From contig NZ_NIBU01000033.1 in assembly GCF_002632485.1 (NCBI RefSeq), positions 1 to 40,361 on the forward strand: DNA of 40,361 nt, given 5' to 3'. This stretch comes from Xenorhabdus innexi. GTDB lineage: Bacteria > Pseudomonadota > Gammaproteobacteria > Enterobacterales > Enterobacteriaceae. Made by a program: the position numbers and the translations under genes. Shown piece by piece: positions 15,340 through 27,500 of this stretch (positions within the stretch are counted from its first letter, which is position 1; the number at the start of each line of letters is the position of its first letter). Below the pieces are notes generated by a model. It was not told where the DNA came from. It ran no database searches and was given only the letters and a program-made list of their open reading frames with translations.

Positions 15340-16125
15340 ATGTCATCAAATAATTGCACTCTTCAACATGGTTTTAATAACAGAATCAGATTGCTCTATA
15401 CACTCCTTTCAGTCAGCGCCATAGTTGGCACTTTATTGAGCACATCTGTAAATCCTTCATGGATTTGGCTTTACTATCTGACGAAGCCTACTGCTACAGC
15501 ACTATTAGTGTTTTGGGTTCTAAGAGTTCGAGAACCAGTCTCAATACGTTATCGTAACGCCATTGCTGTTGGGCTTGCATTTGCTGTAGGCGGCGACTTT
15601 TTTTTGATGTTACCGCAAGACTGGTTTTTAACCGGGCTATTTTGCTTTTTGCTTACCCACTGCGCTTACATTTATGCTTTGTATTGTGACAGTGTTTCTA
15701 TTTCTGAGATTAAAAATAATCGTCCCAATTCAAAACTCATTGTTGTTCGTACAGCTCTGATTATATTTTCGGTCTTTATCCTATTTATCGTAATTGCATT
15801 ATTAATATTTATGGGATTATTAAATAACCTGCCTGACAGTGTAAAAATTCCGGTTGCCATTTATGCGATGATTTTGGCTTTTATGACTGGGTTATCGGTT
15901 AATAGAGCCATTATTTACCCATCCAGAAATCCAACACCTCCAGCACAACATGCTGCTAACATGGCAGCATTTGGCGGCATATTTTTTGCCATCAGCGATA
16001 GCATGCTTTCTTATGGACGCTTTTACTTTGCAACTCCATTAAGTCCGCTCTTGGTACTCAGTACTTATTATATCGCTCAATGGTATTTTGCCAGTTCTGT
16101 ATCTATCGCAAGGCGAGAACAATGA
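15340..16125 (+). CDS. YhhN/TMEM86-family lysoplasmalogenase-like membrane protein
   Basis: A 261-aa protein with about eight predicted helices. Family marks are a KPTATALLVFWVL stretch near residue 50, GLAFAVGGDFFLML with the conserved Gly-Asp, and a later GGIFFAISDSMLSYGRF with the second conserved Asp. The bacterial family member LysoPlasA hydrolyses the vinyl-ether bond of lysoplasmalogens, releasing a fatty aldehyde and glycerophosphoethanolamine at the inner membrane. The stop (TGA 16123-16125) overlaps the ATG of an aldehyde dehydrogenase (ATGA), which suits that aldehyde product. Length is slightly above the usual 210-240 aa because of an extra N-terminal segment. Activity in this organism is inference. 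Confidence 0.8.
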   Translation: MSSNNCTLQHGFNNRIRLLYTLLSVSAIVGTLLSTSVNPSWIWLYYLTKPTATALLVFWVLRVREPVSIRYRNAIAVGLAFAVGGDFFLMLPQDWFLTGLFCFLLTHCAYIYALYCDSVSISEIKNNRPNSKLIVVRTALIIFSVFILFIVIALLIFMGLLNNLPDSVKIPVAIYAMILAFMTGLSVNRAIIYPSRNPTPPAQHAANMAAFGGIFFAISDSMLSYGRFYFATPLSPLLVLSTYYIAQWYFASSVSIARREQ

Positions 16126-17525
16126 TAGAGTTAATCAGTAATAAATTTAATGTTTTGCGTCAGGCATGGGAACATAATCGACCCGATGAAAACCAGCGCC
16201 GGAATGATTTACTGCGTCTCCGCGCAAATTTTAAAGCCAGCCTGAATGAAATGGCAGCAGCAATTTCCTGTGATTTCGGTCATCGTTCCAGACATGAAAG
16301 CATAATGGCAGAAGCGATAATAGTGTTGAAGGAAATTGATCTTTGCTTGCGCTATTTTAAAAAGTGGATAAAACCTCAAAAATGCAAGGCTGGATGGCAG
16401 TTATGGCCAGCAACGGCTGAAATACGTTACGTGCCACTTGGTGTTATTGGCATTATGGCGCCGTGGAACTATCCGGTTAATTTGACGCTCACACCATTAA
16501 TAGCTGCTATTGCCGCAGGTAATCATGCTCTTATCAAACCTTCAGAACATACGCCGCACACTAATGCCTATTTAGAAAAACTTCTCAACAAAACCTTTCC
16601 CGAAAATCGCGTCAGTATTGTTCAGGGCGGAGCAGATATTGCTGCCGCTTTTTCCTCCCTTCCCTTTGATCATCTGTTTTTCACTGGCTCCAAAGAGAAT
16701 GGTAAAAAAGTAATGGCCGCAGCCGCACAAAACCTCACTCCTGTTACGTTGGAGCTTGGCGGAAAATCTCCGGCACTGATTGCTCCCGATGCTGATCTGA
16801 AAAAGGCAGTTTCCCGCATTATAACCGGTAAACTTTTTAATTCTGGACAAACCTGCATAGCCCCTGATTATGTATTATTACCGGAAAGTCTCATTGAACC
16901 GTTTATCGCAGAAGTAAAGAAACAGGTATTGCAACGCTATCCCCAGCCAAACAACTTCGCAGACTATACAAGTATTATCAATGACAATCAGTATCAGCGC
17001 CTTATCAAATTACTTGAAGATGCAATCAATCACGGTCATAAAACCATTCCGCTGATGCCTCTTGCTGACCCAGAACAGGCACTTAAACAACGTGTTCTCG
17101 TTCCTACGTTAGTGATAAACCCTGATGATGGCAGCGCTATTATGCAGGAAGAAATTTTCGGCCCTCTAATACCGGTTAAAACTTACCGCTCTTATGATGA
17201 AGCCATTCATTATATTAACAGCCATGACCGCCCATTGGCCTTTTATTGTTTCAGCCAAAATAACAAATATATTGAAACTGCTTTATCGCATATCGTTGCA
17301 GGTAGCATTTGCATTAATGACACATTATATCAATTTGCATGTACAAATTTACCCTTTGGTGGAGTTGGTTCGAGCGGTATGGGGCAATATCACGGCTATG
17401 AAGGTTTTAAAACTTTCTCCAAATCCATACCTATTTTACGCAAATACAACCCAGCCCTGACAGACCTATTACGCCCTCCCTACAACAAGATCATTAATAT
17501 AATGATCCACTTTCTCACTCGATAA
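16122..17525 (+). CDS. aldehyde dehydrogenase, class 3 / coniferyl-aldehyde-dehydrogenase type
   Basis: A 467-aa NAD(P)-dependent aldehyde dehydrogenase. The start is ATG 16122, overlapping the YhhN-like stop as ATGA; an in-frame upstream ATG at 16080 lies within that gene and is not used. The catalytic residues are N116 (APWNYP), E211 (TLELGGKSP) and C245 (GQTCIAPDY). FTGSKENG (187-194) binds the cofactor. The C-terminal FTR-type tail (MIHFLTR) with several hydrophobics is like the membrane-associating tail of fatty-aldehyde dehydrogenases, a cautious reading. The pair likely converts lysoplasmalogen-derived fatty aldehydes to fatty acids. The pool of fatty aldehyde also feeds lux in bioluminescent Photorhabdus, but no lux genes lie here. 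Confidence 0.88.
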   Translation: MIELISNKFNVLRQAWEHNRPDENQRRNDLLRLRANFKASLNEMAAAISCDFGHRSRHESIMAEAIIVLKEIDLCLRYFKKWIKPQKCKAGWQLWPATAEIRYVPLGVIGIMAPWNYPVNLTLTPLIAAIAAGNHALIKPSEHTPHTNAYLEKLLNKTFPENRVSIVQGGADIAAAFSSLPFDHLFFTGSKENGKKVMAAAAQNLTPVTLELGGKSPALIAPDADLKKAVSRIITGKLFNSGQTCIAPDYVLLPESLIEPFIAEVKKQVLQRYPQPNNFADYTSIINDNQYQRLIKLLEDAINHGHKTIPLMPLADPEQALKQRVLVPTLVINPDDGSAIMQEEIFGPLIPVKTYRSYDEAIHYINSHDRPLAFYCFSQNNKYIETALSHIVAGSICINDTLYQFACTNLPFGGVGSSGMGQYHGYEGFKTFSKSIPILRKYNPALTDLLRPPYNKIINIMIHFLTR

Positions 17526-17634
17526 AAAATAATTAAATTAACTATTTTCATGAGCGGAAACATTTCATTTTATGGCATAACAGTCTGCTCCTGCTATAAT
17601 TTTAATATTATAATTTCATGAGCTAAGTGAAAAA

Positions 17635-18423
17635 ATGAATAATCAAGATATTAATTTAAATCCTGAGAAAGAAAATGCTTCCCCGAACAAAGAAACAGAG
17701 GTTTTCATTCGTCATGGGCAGTCGGTAGGAGCTGGGGCTGCAATACAGTGGATCGGCGATGCTTGGCGGATGTTTAAAGCAAAACCATTCCGATGGATAC
17801 TATTTACATTGGTTTATACAATCATAATCGGAATAATTTCTTTTATTCCATTGGTCAAATTTGTATTTAGTTTATTTGGTTCAGTATTTATTGCTGGTAT
17901 CATCACTGCGGCTGAAACACAAAGAACCACAGGTGATTTCAAAATAAGCTTGCTCTTTTATGGGTTTAAAGAAAAATTAGGCTCACTGATTGCTGTTAGT
18001 GTTTTTTATATAGTTATCTATGTAATTGGCGCTGTCGTCGCTGTCCTTATTGCAGGGGATGGCATGGTAAATCTGTTTTTAGACCCTCAACATGTCAATA
18101 TTGAACTATTAGCACACAACGATCCTGGCTTCATATGGGCTATTTTAGTTTTATTTATTTTCATTCTCATTGCCATAGTATTTACTTGGTTCGCTCCAGC
18201 ATTAATTATCATTAATAAAGTTAATTTTAGTGAAGCATTATTGATGAGCTTTAGTGCTGTAAAGAAAAATTTAATTGGAGGATTTATATTTTTCCTGTTA
18301 ATGTCTGTCCTATTTATTGTGTCAGCTATTCCTCTATTTTTAGGCTGTATCATAACTCTCCCTATGTTACTTATTAGTTATTACACAACATACCGCAGTA
18401 TTTTTTATACGCGGGCAGATTAA
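17635..18423 (+). CDS. BPSS1780-family inner-membrane protein
   Basis: A 262-aa membrane protein with a hydrophilic N-terminal 35 residues and about six helices. VGAGAAIQWIGDAWRMFKAKPFRWILFTLVY (about 31-61) is the amphipathic-helix-then-TM start typical of the BPSS1780/YciC-like group. Later, TWFAPALIIINKVNFSEALLMSFSAVKKN is the family's second conserved block. The role is unknown; these proteins are often called membrane-stress or scaffold proteins without direct proof. Its ribosome site is weak (TAAGTGA). It is a monocistron between the aldehyde dehydrogenase and the gxpS terminator, and I see no functional link to either. Confidence 0.7.
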   Translation: MNNQDINLNPEKENASPNKETEVFIRHGQSVGAGAAIQWIGDAWRMFKAKPFRWILFTLVYTIIIGIISFIPLVKFVFSLFGSVFIAGIITAAETQRTTGDFKISLLFYGFKEKLGSLIAVSVFYIVIYVIGAVVAVLIAGDGMVNLFLDPQHVNIELLAHNDPGFIWAILVLFIFILIAIVFTWFAPALIIINKVNFSEALLMSFSAVKKNLIGGFIFFLLMSVLFIVSAIPLFLGCIITLPMLLISYYTTYRSIFYTRAD

Positions 18424-18460
18424 GCAGACACAATCAGATTTAACCGCCTAAAATAAAGAA

Positions 18461-18491
18461 GTCCGGTCATTATAAACATCTTTGACCGGAC
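18461..18491. terminator. bidirectional terminator between membrane gene and gxpS
   Basis: A perfect 9-bp stem GTCCGGTCA/TGACCGGAC. On the - strand the stem is followed by TTCTTTATTTT, so it should end the gxpS transcript, 50 nt after its stop. Confidence 0.8.
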
Positions 18492-18541
18492 AATATCTTT
18501 GCTGTCAATGATCGCTTGCTATTCCTGCAATATCACCAACA

Positions 18542-21500
18542 TTACACCGCTTCTGTTTCATACGTCATGATCAAAGCCTTACTTAGATTTTTAGCCAAAA
18601 TAACTCTATTCGCACTATCTTCCATTAGACTAAAGTGGTCGCCCGGAACAGGGATTAACTGAAGCAAATAGTCAGGTATAACCTGATTCCAGCCTAATGA
18701 TGGTTCCATACTCAGGGAAGGTAATAGGGTTTCCGTAACGAAAGAGATTTGCGGGTAAGGCTCTATCGCATAGAACTGGTGGAGTATTATATCCAATACC
18801 TGAGGTTCATACTCTTTAATCATTTGCACATAATTTCCCATTTGCTCCCAACGTCTTGCAACCAAATCAGGGCGAAGATTTGCAGGATATAGTTCCAATT
18901 CCTGTGCTGCGGCAACAAATTGAACCAAATTTAATTTATCTATTTTCTGATGCAATACCGCAAGTTCCTCTTCATGTTCCCCATCCGACTGTTTTGCCAG
19001 TTCAGCAAGAAACTGGAGTTTAGGCTGAATGATCTGCTGCTTAAAGCAGTGAGGGGCTGGTGTATCAATCAACCCCAGAAAATCGACAGTCTCACCAGCG
19101 TTTAAAAGTTGCTGGGCAATGGCATAGGCTAATACTCCACCAGAGGAATAACCATAGATCCGATATCGGCCTTCCGGTTGAACCGACTTCATAAAGGTAA
19201 TCATTTGAGTAGCCAACGCTTCAATAGTTGATACCTTCTCTTCATTGATGGAGGGCCAGGGCAATGCATAAATCGGATAGTCGGAATGAATATATTGCGA
19301 TAAACCAAAAACATAGGAGTAATCATTCATGCCGCTGGGTACAAAGAATAGTGGTGATTCTATTCCGGCTGAACGCACGGGTATTGCACTGCTTTGTGGC
19401 TGAGACAGCGGGTCTAAAGTGATTTTTGAGACCAGTTCAGCCAATACAGGAAATTGAAATAGATTGTTCAATGTACACATCAGACCACGATCTGCGGCAA
19501 GGTTTATCATCCGCATCGCAAGCAGTGAGTGGCCACCCAACGCAAAGAAATTGTCATATCGGCCTATTTTTTCAATCCCGAGTAATTCCCGCCAGATAGC
19601 AGCTAATGTAATCTCAACCTCTCCCTGTGGCGCTTCATAGGTTTGATGAGCAAAAGAACTCTGATCAGGCTCCGGCAGTGACTGACGCTCCAGTTTACCG
19701 TTAGGTGTCAGCGGGAAGGCATCAAGACGGATAAAAGCCGCCGGTATCATATAATCAGGCAATGACGCACTCAGGTATTCGCGCAAATGGTTAACCAGAT
19801 TGTCATCCATTCCCGCCACGACATAAGCCACCAGACGTTTATCCTGCCCGTCACCTAATGCCAACACGATAGCCTCATGTACTGCCGGATACTCAGTCAG
19901 TCGGGCTTCGATTTCACCCGGTTCAATCCGGAATCCACGGATTTTTATCTGTTGGTCATTACGGCCAATAAACACCAGATTGCCATCCGGCAGATAACGG
20001 GCTAAATCCCCGGTTTGGTACATCCGTGCATTCGGTGTCGGACTGAATGGGTCAATCAGAAAACGTTCAGCAGTCAGATCAGGACGATTGAGATAACCGC
20101 GCGTTACACCGTCACCTCCGATATACAGCTCTCCAACCGCACCCAAAGGTACTGGTTGTTTGTTGTTATCTAGCAAATAAATACGGGTATTTGCTGTCGG
20201 ACGTCCGATAGGAATGAATCCCCCCTGATAGTCTGACGGACAACGCCAGGCGGTAGCACATACCGTGATTTCTGTCGGGCCATAGGCATTGAATACGGTT
20301 GCTCTATCGCACAATGTCTGGATTAAGGTCGGGCTGGGCGCTTCACCACCCAATATTAACGTTGGCTTTATAGTGATCTGTGGTAAATCTGCACCATCTC
20401 GCAATAACGCGGGTGTCAGACAAGCATGTGTCACCGAATGTTCTTCCAGATAATGCCAGAAGAGACGCGGGTCCTGACGAACAGCATCGGCAGGAATATC
20501 CAGAGTAGCTCCACCACATAACGCCATCATAATTTCCCAGACGCTGGCATCGAAACCAACTGAGGCGAATTGTAACACCCGACTATGAGAATGAATGGCG
20601 AACTGGCTGATTTTATCCTGTATCAGGTTGACGAACCCTCGATGTTCAACCATTACGCCTTTCGGTGTTCCCGTCGAGCCGGAAGTGTAAATTACATATG
20701 CCAGATGCCGTGACGTTAACGCTGAAACCTGCGGATTGTTATCCCGTTGGTCAGGCGAAATATCATTCGGGTCAAGTACAGTTAATTTCGTAAGTGCTTC
20801 TTCACCCAATGCTGCCCGCCCGGTATTATCTGCCAGTACTACTAACGGGGCGGCATCACTCAGCATATAGGCCAGACGATCACCCGGATAGCTGGGTTCC
20901 AGTGGCACGTATACGCCCCCTGCTTTCAAGACTGCCAATAAACCTACTATTCTTGATGGAGACCGCTTCACACAAACTGCCACCCGTTGTTCAGGCTGCA
21001 CGCCCAGTGCAATTAATTGATGAGCCAAGCGGTTTGCATTGCGGTTCAGTTCAGCATAACTGAAGGACTGTTTTTCATAAATCAACGCGGTAGCATCAGG
21101 CGTTTTTTCTGCCTGTTGCTCAAATAGCTGGTGGATGCACAGTTGATCAGAATACGCCGTTTCAGTTGCGTTCCATGTTTTCAGTAGCAAATTTTTCTCT
21201 GCTTCAGGCAGAATTTCCAGCGTTTTTACCGGTGCCTCCGGTGTCTGTTCAAGTGCTTCTACCAAACTCTCCAGTGCCCGTTGCATATAACCGCATACCT
21301 GTTCTGGATCAAATGGTTGGACAATTTGAGCGGTTAATCCCAATGCTTCGCCAAAATCTTCCACTGACAGTGTAAATGGATAGTTAGTTCGCTCCTGTGC
21401 TCCGAGGAATTCAACACCATCCATGATTTGATTTGAAGTCATCGGCAATGCATTATGCCGATAGTTCAGCAAGGTACTGAACAGGGGCGTTCCACCCTGC

Positions 21501-24500
21501 ACTCCACTGCAACGTTGAGCCAGCGCCAGTGATGCATGTTCATGTGTCAATAATCCAGCCAACCAGCGATGTGCCTCCCGCACACTCTCCTGTACAGGGG
21601 TACTATCCATATCCAGCCGTAACGGTAAGGTATTGATAAACAGCCCCATGCCATTATCGGCACCTTCACCGGCTGCCATACGGCCGAACAATACCGTGCC
21701 GAATACGACTTTTTCCTGCCCGCTGGTGCGCGATAACACCTGCGCCCAAGCCAAATGACACAAGGCCGCCAGACTGACACCCAGATTCCGCGCCTGATTG
21801 CGTAAACGGTCATTCAGATCTGCGCTCAACATTCGATGCGATTCTGAAATTTGCGAGCCATCATGATGAACTTCTGCCAACCCGAATGGTAACGTCGGTT
21901 CATTCACTTCAGCTAACATGTCGGTAAAGAAGCGAACATGCTGCTCCTGACTGACTCCCAACCGAGCCTGTGCTACCAGATTGCGGAAAGGTGGCGGCAC
22001 AGGCAAATTGTTTTCTTGCCCATCAAGATAGGCCTGAACTTCATGACTCATCACATCCAATGCGGTATGGTCACCAATCAGATGGTGCATCAATTGCAGT
22101 ACAATCCAGCGACCATCCGCTTCCGGTGCTACGACAAAACGCAATAACGGAGCCTGCCCCAAATCAAGGCGATAATGGCGGGGATCAAAACGTTGAGCTA
22201 ATTGTTCACTGACTGGCCCATTCGCAGGGTTCAGCGCTAATTCAGTCACCGATAATCGTGCCTGACGGCAAACTACCTGAGCCGGAACGGATAACCCTTC
22301 CCAGATAAAAGCGGTACGTAAGATATCATGACGATTAATAACCTGTTGAACTGCCAGCAAATAACGTTCTAACAGAGGACGATTGGCAAAAGCCATCTGA
22401 CCAGCCAACAAATACGGATCACCTTCGTCTGCTAATAAGTGGTGAAACAGAATTCCGTCCTGTAGCGGCGACAACCCATAGATATCCTGAATGTTGGTAA
22501 TCCCACCCGGTATCTGCTTGATGATATGATCTATCTCAGGCTGATTGAGTTCAATTAACGGCAACATTTCGGGGGTTAATTCTATCGTTTCCGATGTAAT
22601 GATGTTGGCCGGTACACCTTTACTCTGATTTCTCTTCAAAGTGTGAGCAAGCTCAGACAATACAGGTGACTGGAACAGATCACGTACTGCCAGCGTTAAG
22701 CCCAAATTACGCAAACGCTCGACCATACGTACCGCGAGCAATGAATGACCACCCAACACAAAGAAATTGTCATGTCGGCTTATCTGCTCAACCCCCAGTA
22801 ACTCTTGCCAGATAACGGCGAGTATAGTTTCTGTTTCCCCTTGCGGTGCTGCAAAAAGCTGGCGTGCAAATGCTTCTTTACCTGATATTGGTAACGCCCG
22901 ACGATCCAGTTTTCCATTAGGTGTTAGCGGAAATGCGTCCAGACAGACAAAAGCCGCAGGTACCATATAGTCAGGCAGTGATCTACTCAGGTGTTGATGC
23001 AGGCGGTTAACCAGATCGCTATCCTCATCTGCCACGACATAAGCCACCAGACGTTTATCCTGCCCGTCACCCAATGCCAATACTAATGCTTCCCGTACTG
23101 CGGGGTGTTCTGCCAGTCGGACTTCAATTTCACCCGGTTCAATCCGGAAACCACGAATTTTAATCTGTTGGTCGTTACGGCCAATAAATAGCAGATTACC
23201 GTCTGGCAGATAGCGAACCAAATCTCCGGTTCGGTACATACGTGCATTCGGTTTGTCGCTGAATGGATCTGTCATAAAGTGTTCAGCAGTCAATTCAGGG
23301 CGATTGAGATAGCCACGCGTTACACCGTCACCTCCAATATGTAACTCACCCACTGCCCCTAAAGGAACTGGCTGGCCGCAGGTATCCAGCAGATAAATAC
23401 GGGTATTTGCGGTCGGGCGTCCGATAGGCGCTAATTCACCCCGATAGTCTGCCGGGCAACGCCAGGCGGTAGCACATATAGTGATTTCTGTCGGGCCATA
23501 GGCATTAAACACCGTTGCCTGACGGCTCAATCTCTGGATTAATACCGGGCTGGGCGCTTCACCGCCGAGAATCACGGTCGGTTTTATCTTTAACGGCGGT
23601 AAATCAGCACCATCTCTCAGAAGAGCCGGAGTCAGACAAGCGTGAGTGACTGCCTGCTCTTCCAGATAACGCCAGAGACGGTTTGGTTCCTGACGAACAG
23701 TATTGTCAGGAATAACCAGACCCGCACCACTTCCTAATGCCATCATGACTTCCCAGACACTGGCATCGAACCCAAATGAAGCGAATTGCAACATCCGGCT
23801 ATGAGAATGAATGTCAAACTGGCTGATTTTATCCCGGATAAGATTGACCAGCCCACGATGCTCAGCCATTACGCCTTTCGGCGTTCCTGTTGAGCCGGAA
23901 GTGTAGATAACATATGCCAGGTGTTGTGACGTTAATCCGGCTATTTGCGGGTTACTTGTCGGTTGCTCAGGCAGGATATTCGGTTCAAGAACAACTAGTT
24001 GCGAAAACAGTTGCTCAACTTTTTTATCCTGTCCCTGACCTGATAATGCTGAATGCCCGGCCTTATCAGCCAATAAAATAGTTGGTGCGGCATCGGTCAG
24101 AATATAGTTCAGACGTTCACCCGGATAAGCCGGATCTAACGGAATATAAGCCCCACCTGCTTTTAACACAGCCAATAATCCCACTATCCGCGCAGGTGAG
24201 CTTGCCATACAAATCGCTACCCGTTGATCTGGTGTAACACCTAATTCAACAAGCTGATGCGCCAGCCGGTTAGCACGGATATTTAGTTCAGCATAGCTAA
24301 CAGATTGGTTTTCATATACCAGTGCCGTAGCGTCTGGCGTTTTTTCTGCCTGCCGTTCAAACAGTTGGTGAATACACAACTGATCAGGGTACGCAGTTTC
24401 GGTTGTATTCCAGGTTTTCAGTAATAAGGTGTGTTCAGCTTCCGGCAGGATTTTCAACGCCTGTACTGATGTTTCCGGTGCCTGTTCCAGCGCCTTCGTC

Positions 24501-27500
24501 AGGCTCTCCAGCGCCTGCTGCATATAGTCACATATCCTTTCCGGATCAAATGGCTGGATTATCTGAGCAGTCAGCCCTAAATCGGAACCACCATCTTCTA
24601 CCGACAACACAAACGGATAGTTAGTCCGTTCCTGAGCCCCAAGAAATTCAATTCCGCTGGTGGTTTTATCCAGCATGACCGATTGTGAATTATGCCGATA
24701 ATTCAGCAACGCACTAAACAACGGTGTTCCGCTGGCAACTCCGCTACAACGCTGAGCCAGTGCAAGTGAAGCATGTTCATGTGCTAATAATCCCGCTAAT
24801 CGGGTATGTGCAGTCTGTACACTTTCCAGCACAGAAGTTTCATCAATATCCAATCGTAACGGCAACGTATTGATAAACAGTCCCATGCCATTATCGGCAC
24901 CTTCACCGGCTGCCATGCGGCCGAATAATACCGTACCAAACACCACGTTCTTCTGCCCGCTGGTGTGCGATAACACCTGCGCCCACGCCAAATGACACAA
25001 GGCCGCCAGACTGACACCCAAACGCCGGGCCTGACTACGCAGACGGTTCGTCAGATCTGCGGCCAACATCCGGTGTGATTCTGTCACCTGCGAGCCATCA
25101 TGGTGAACTTCCGTCCATCCGAATGGCAAAGTCGGTTCATCCACTGCCACCAGCATATCGGTAAAGAAACGGGTATGCTCCTGCTGGCTGGTTCCTAAGC
25201 GGGCTTGTGCTACCAGATGGCGGAAAGGTGTTGAAAGCGGCAGGCTGTCTCCCTGCCCGTCCAGATACGCCTGTACTTCGCTGTTCATCACCTCCAGCGT
25301 AGTATGATCACCAATCAGGTGATGCAGCAATTGCAGTAAGATCCAGCGACCGTCTGTATTCTGAGCAATAAAAAAGCGCAACAACGGGGCTTTACTCAGG
25401 TCGATACGGTTCTGACGCGGATCAAAGCGCTGCGCTAATTGGTCACTGATCGGCTCGTCAGCCGGATTGAGTGTCAATTCTGTGATAAATAAAGGAACCT
25501 GACGACAAACAACCTGAGCCGGAACGGATAAACCTTCCCAAATAAAAGCGGTACGCAAAATATCATGGCGGTTAACGACCTTTTGAACGGCATTCAGATA
25601 ACGATCCAGCAAAGACCTGTCTGCAAAAGCCTGTTGAGTTATCAGGAGGTAAGGATCGCCTTCTTTTGCCAGCAAATGGTGGAATAAAATGCCATCCTGT
25701 AACGGCGACAACGCATAGATATCCTGAATATTCGCAATCCCGCCCGGCACTTGTTCAACTATACGGTCAATCTCAGGTTGGGTCAGGTCAATCAGCGGTA
25801 ACATCTCTGGCCTCAACATAGTCATATCCGGTGTAATACCGTTGTCAGGGACTGTAATTTCACCGTGTTGTACCAGAGACTGAGCCAAAACGCTGAGTAT
25901 CGGATGTTCGAATAGCGTCTGCACCGATAAGCTCAGCCCCATACTGCGCAAACGTTCAATCATTCGTACAGCAAGTAGCGAATGACCACCCAATGTAAAG
26001 AAACTGTCATGCCGACTTATCGGCTCAACCTCCAGCAACTCACTCCAGATTGTGGCAAGCGTGTTCTCTATTTCCCCTTGTGGCGCTTCATAAAACTGAC
26101 GGGCAAAAGACTGTTGATCAGGTGCGGGTAAAGCCTGACGATCCAATTTACCATTCGACGTCAGTGGGAATTTATCCAGACGTACAAAAGCGGCTGGCAC
26201 CATATAATCAGGCAAAATAGCATTCAGATGTTCACGCAGGCTGGTGGCCAGCAGATTATCTTCTTCCTCTGTATTATTTTTTACCGGATTATTTGCCACT
26301 ATATAGGCAATTAAACGCTTATTCTGACCATCCCCCAGAGCCAGTACCAATGCTTCCCGTACTGCGGGATGTTCTGTCAGTCGGACTTCAATTTCTCCCG
26401 GTTCAATCCGAAAACCACGAATTTTCACCTGCTGGTCGTTACGGCCAATAAATAGCAGATTGCCGTCCGGCAGATAACGAGCCAGATCTCCGGTACGATA
26501 CATTCGAGTATCAACGTTATTGCTAAATGGATCTGGCAAGAAGCGTTCGGCCGTTAATTCAGGCTGGTTAAGGTAGCCACGAGCCACACCCACACCGCTG
26601 ATATATAACTCACCTACTGCACCCAGCGATACTGGCTGGCCATATTTGTCCAACAGATAAATACGTTTATTCACTGTTGGTTTGCCGATGGGAATTAGTT
26701 TTCCTGATTTCTCTATATAGTCTGGATAGTCTGGCGGACAATGCCAGCTGGTGGCAATCACGGAAGTTTCCGTCGGGCCATAAGCATTGAACAGATTAGC
26801 CCGGGCACGTAATGCCTTAAACAAGGCGGAAGACGGTGCTTCTCCTCCAAATATTAGTGTGGGTTTTATGGTTATCTCCGGCAAGCCACTACCATCATGG
26901 AGCATCGCAGGGGGAAAACTAGCGTGTGTTATTGCTTGCTCTTCCAGATAATGCCAAAGACGCTGAGGGTCCTGCCGGACAGTTTCCGCCGGAATAACCA
27001 GCATAGCCCCACTGCTTAACGCCATCACGATTTCCAAGACGCTGGCATCAAACCCGAATGAAGCAAATTGCAATACCCGGCTGGTTACACCAACATTAAA
27101 CTGAGCAACTTGCTCCAGTGCCAGATCAACCACGGCCTGATGCTCAATCATTACGCCTTTCGGTCTACCCGTGGAGCCTGAGGTATAGATAACATATGCA
27201 AGATGCCGGAAGGTTAGTTCAGGGACTCGCGGGTTACTGTCCGGCTGATTTGGTAAGGTGTTTGGGTCTAGTACAATCAGCGCTTTCAGGGCTTTTTCCC
27301 CCAGTGCCGCCCGGCCAATATTATCCGCCAGTAAAATAGCCGGAGCAGCATCAGTGAGCAAATAAGCCAAACGTTCACCCGCATAAACCGGATCTAATGG
27401 CACATAAGCCCCGCCTGCTTTCAGCACCGCCAGCAATCCGACTATTCTCTCCGGTGAGCGTGCCATACAAATAGCGACAGGTTGGTCTGGCATTACGCCT

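Noticed and set aside
21547..21813. Arg/Trp/Tyr-rich frames inside gxpS, also seen at 24796-25017 and 31339-31533
   Set aside because: They recur at the same place in each duplicated C/E domain and are out-of-frame shadows of the repeated coding sequence.
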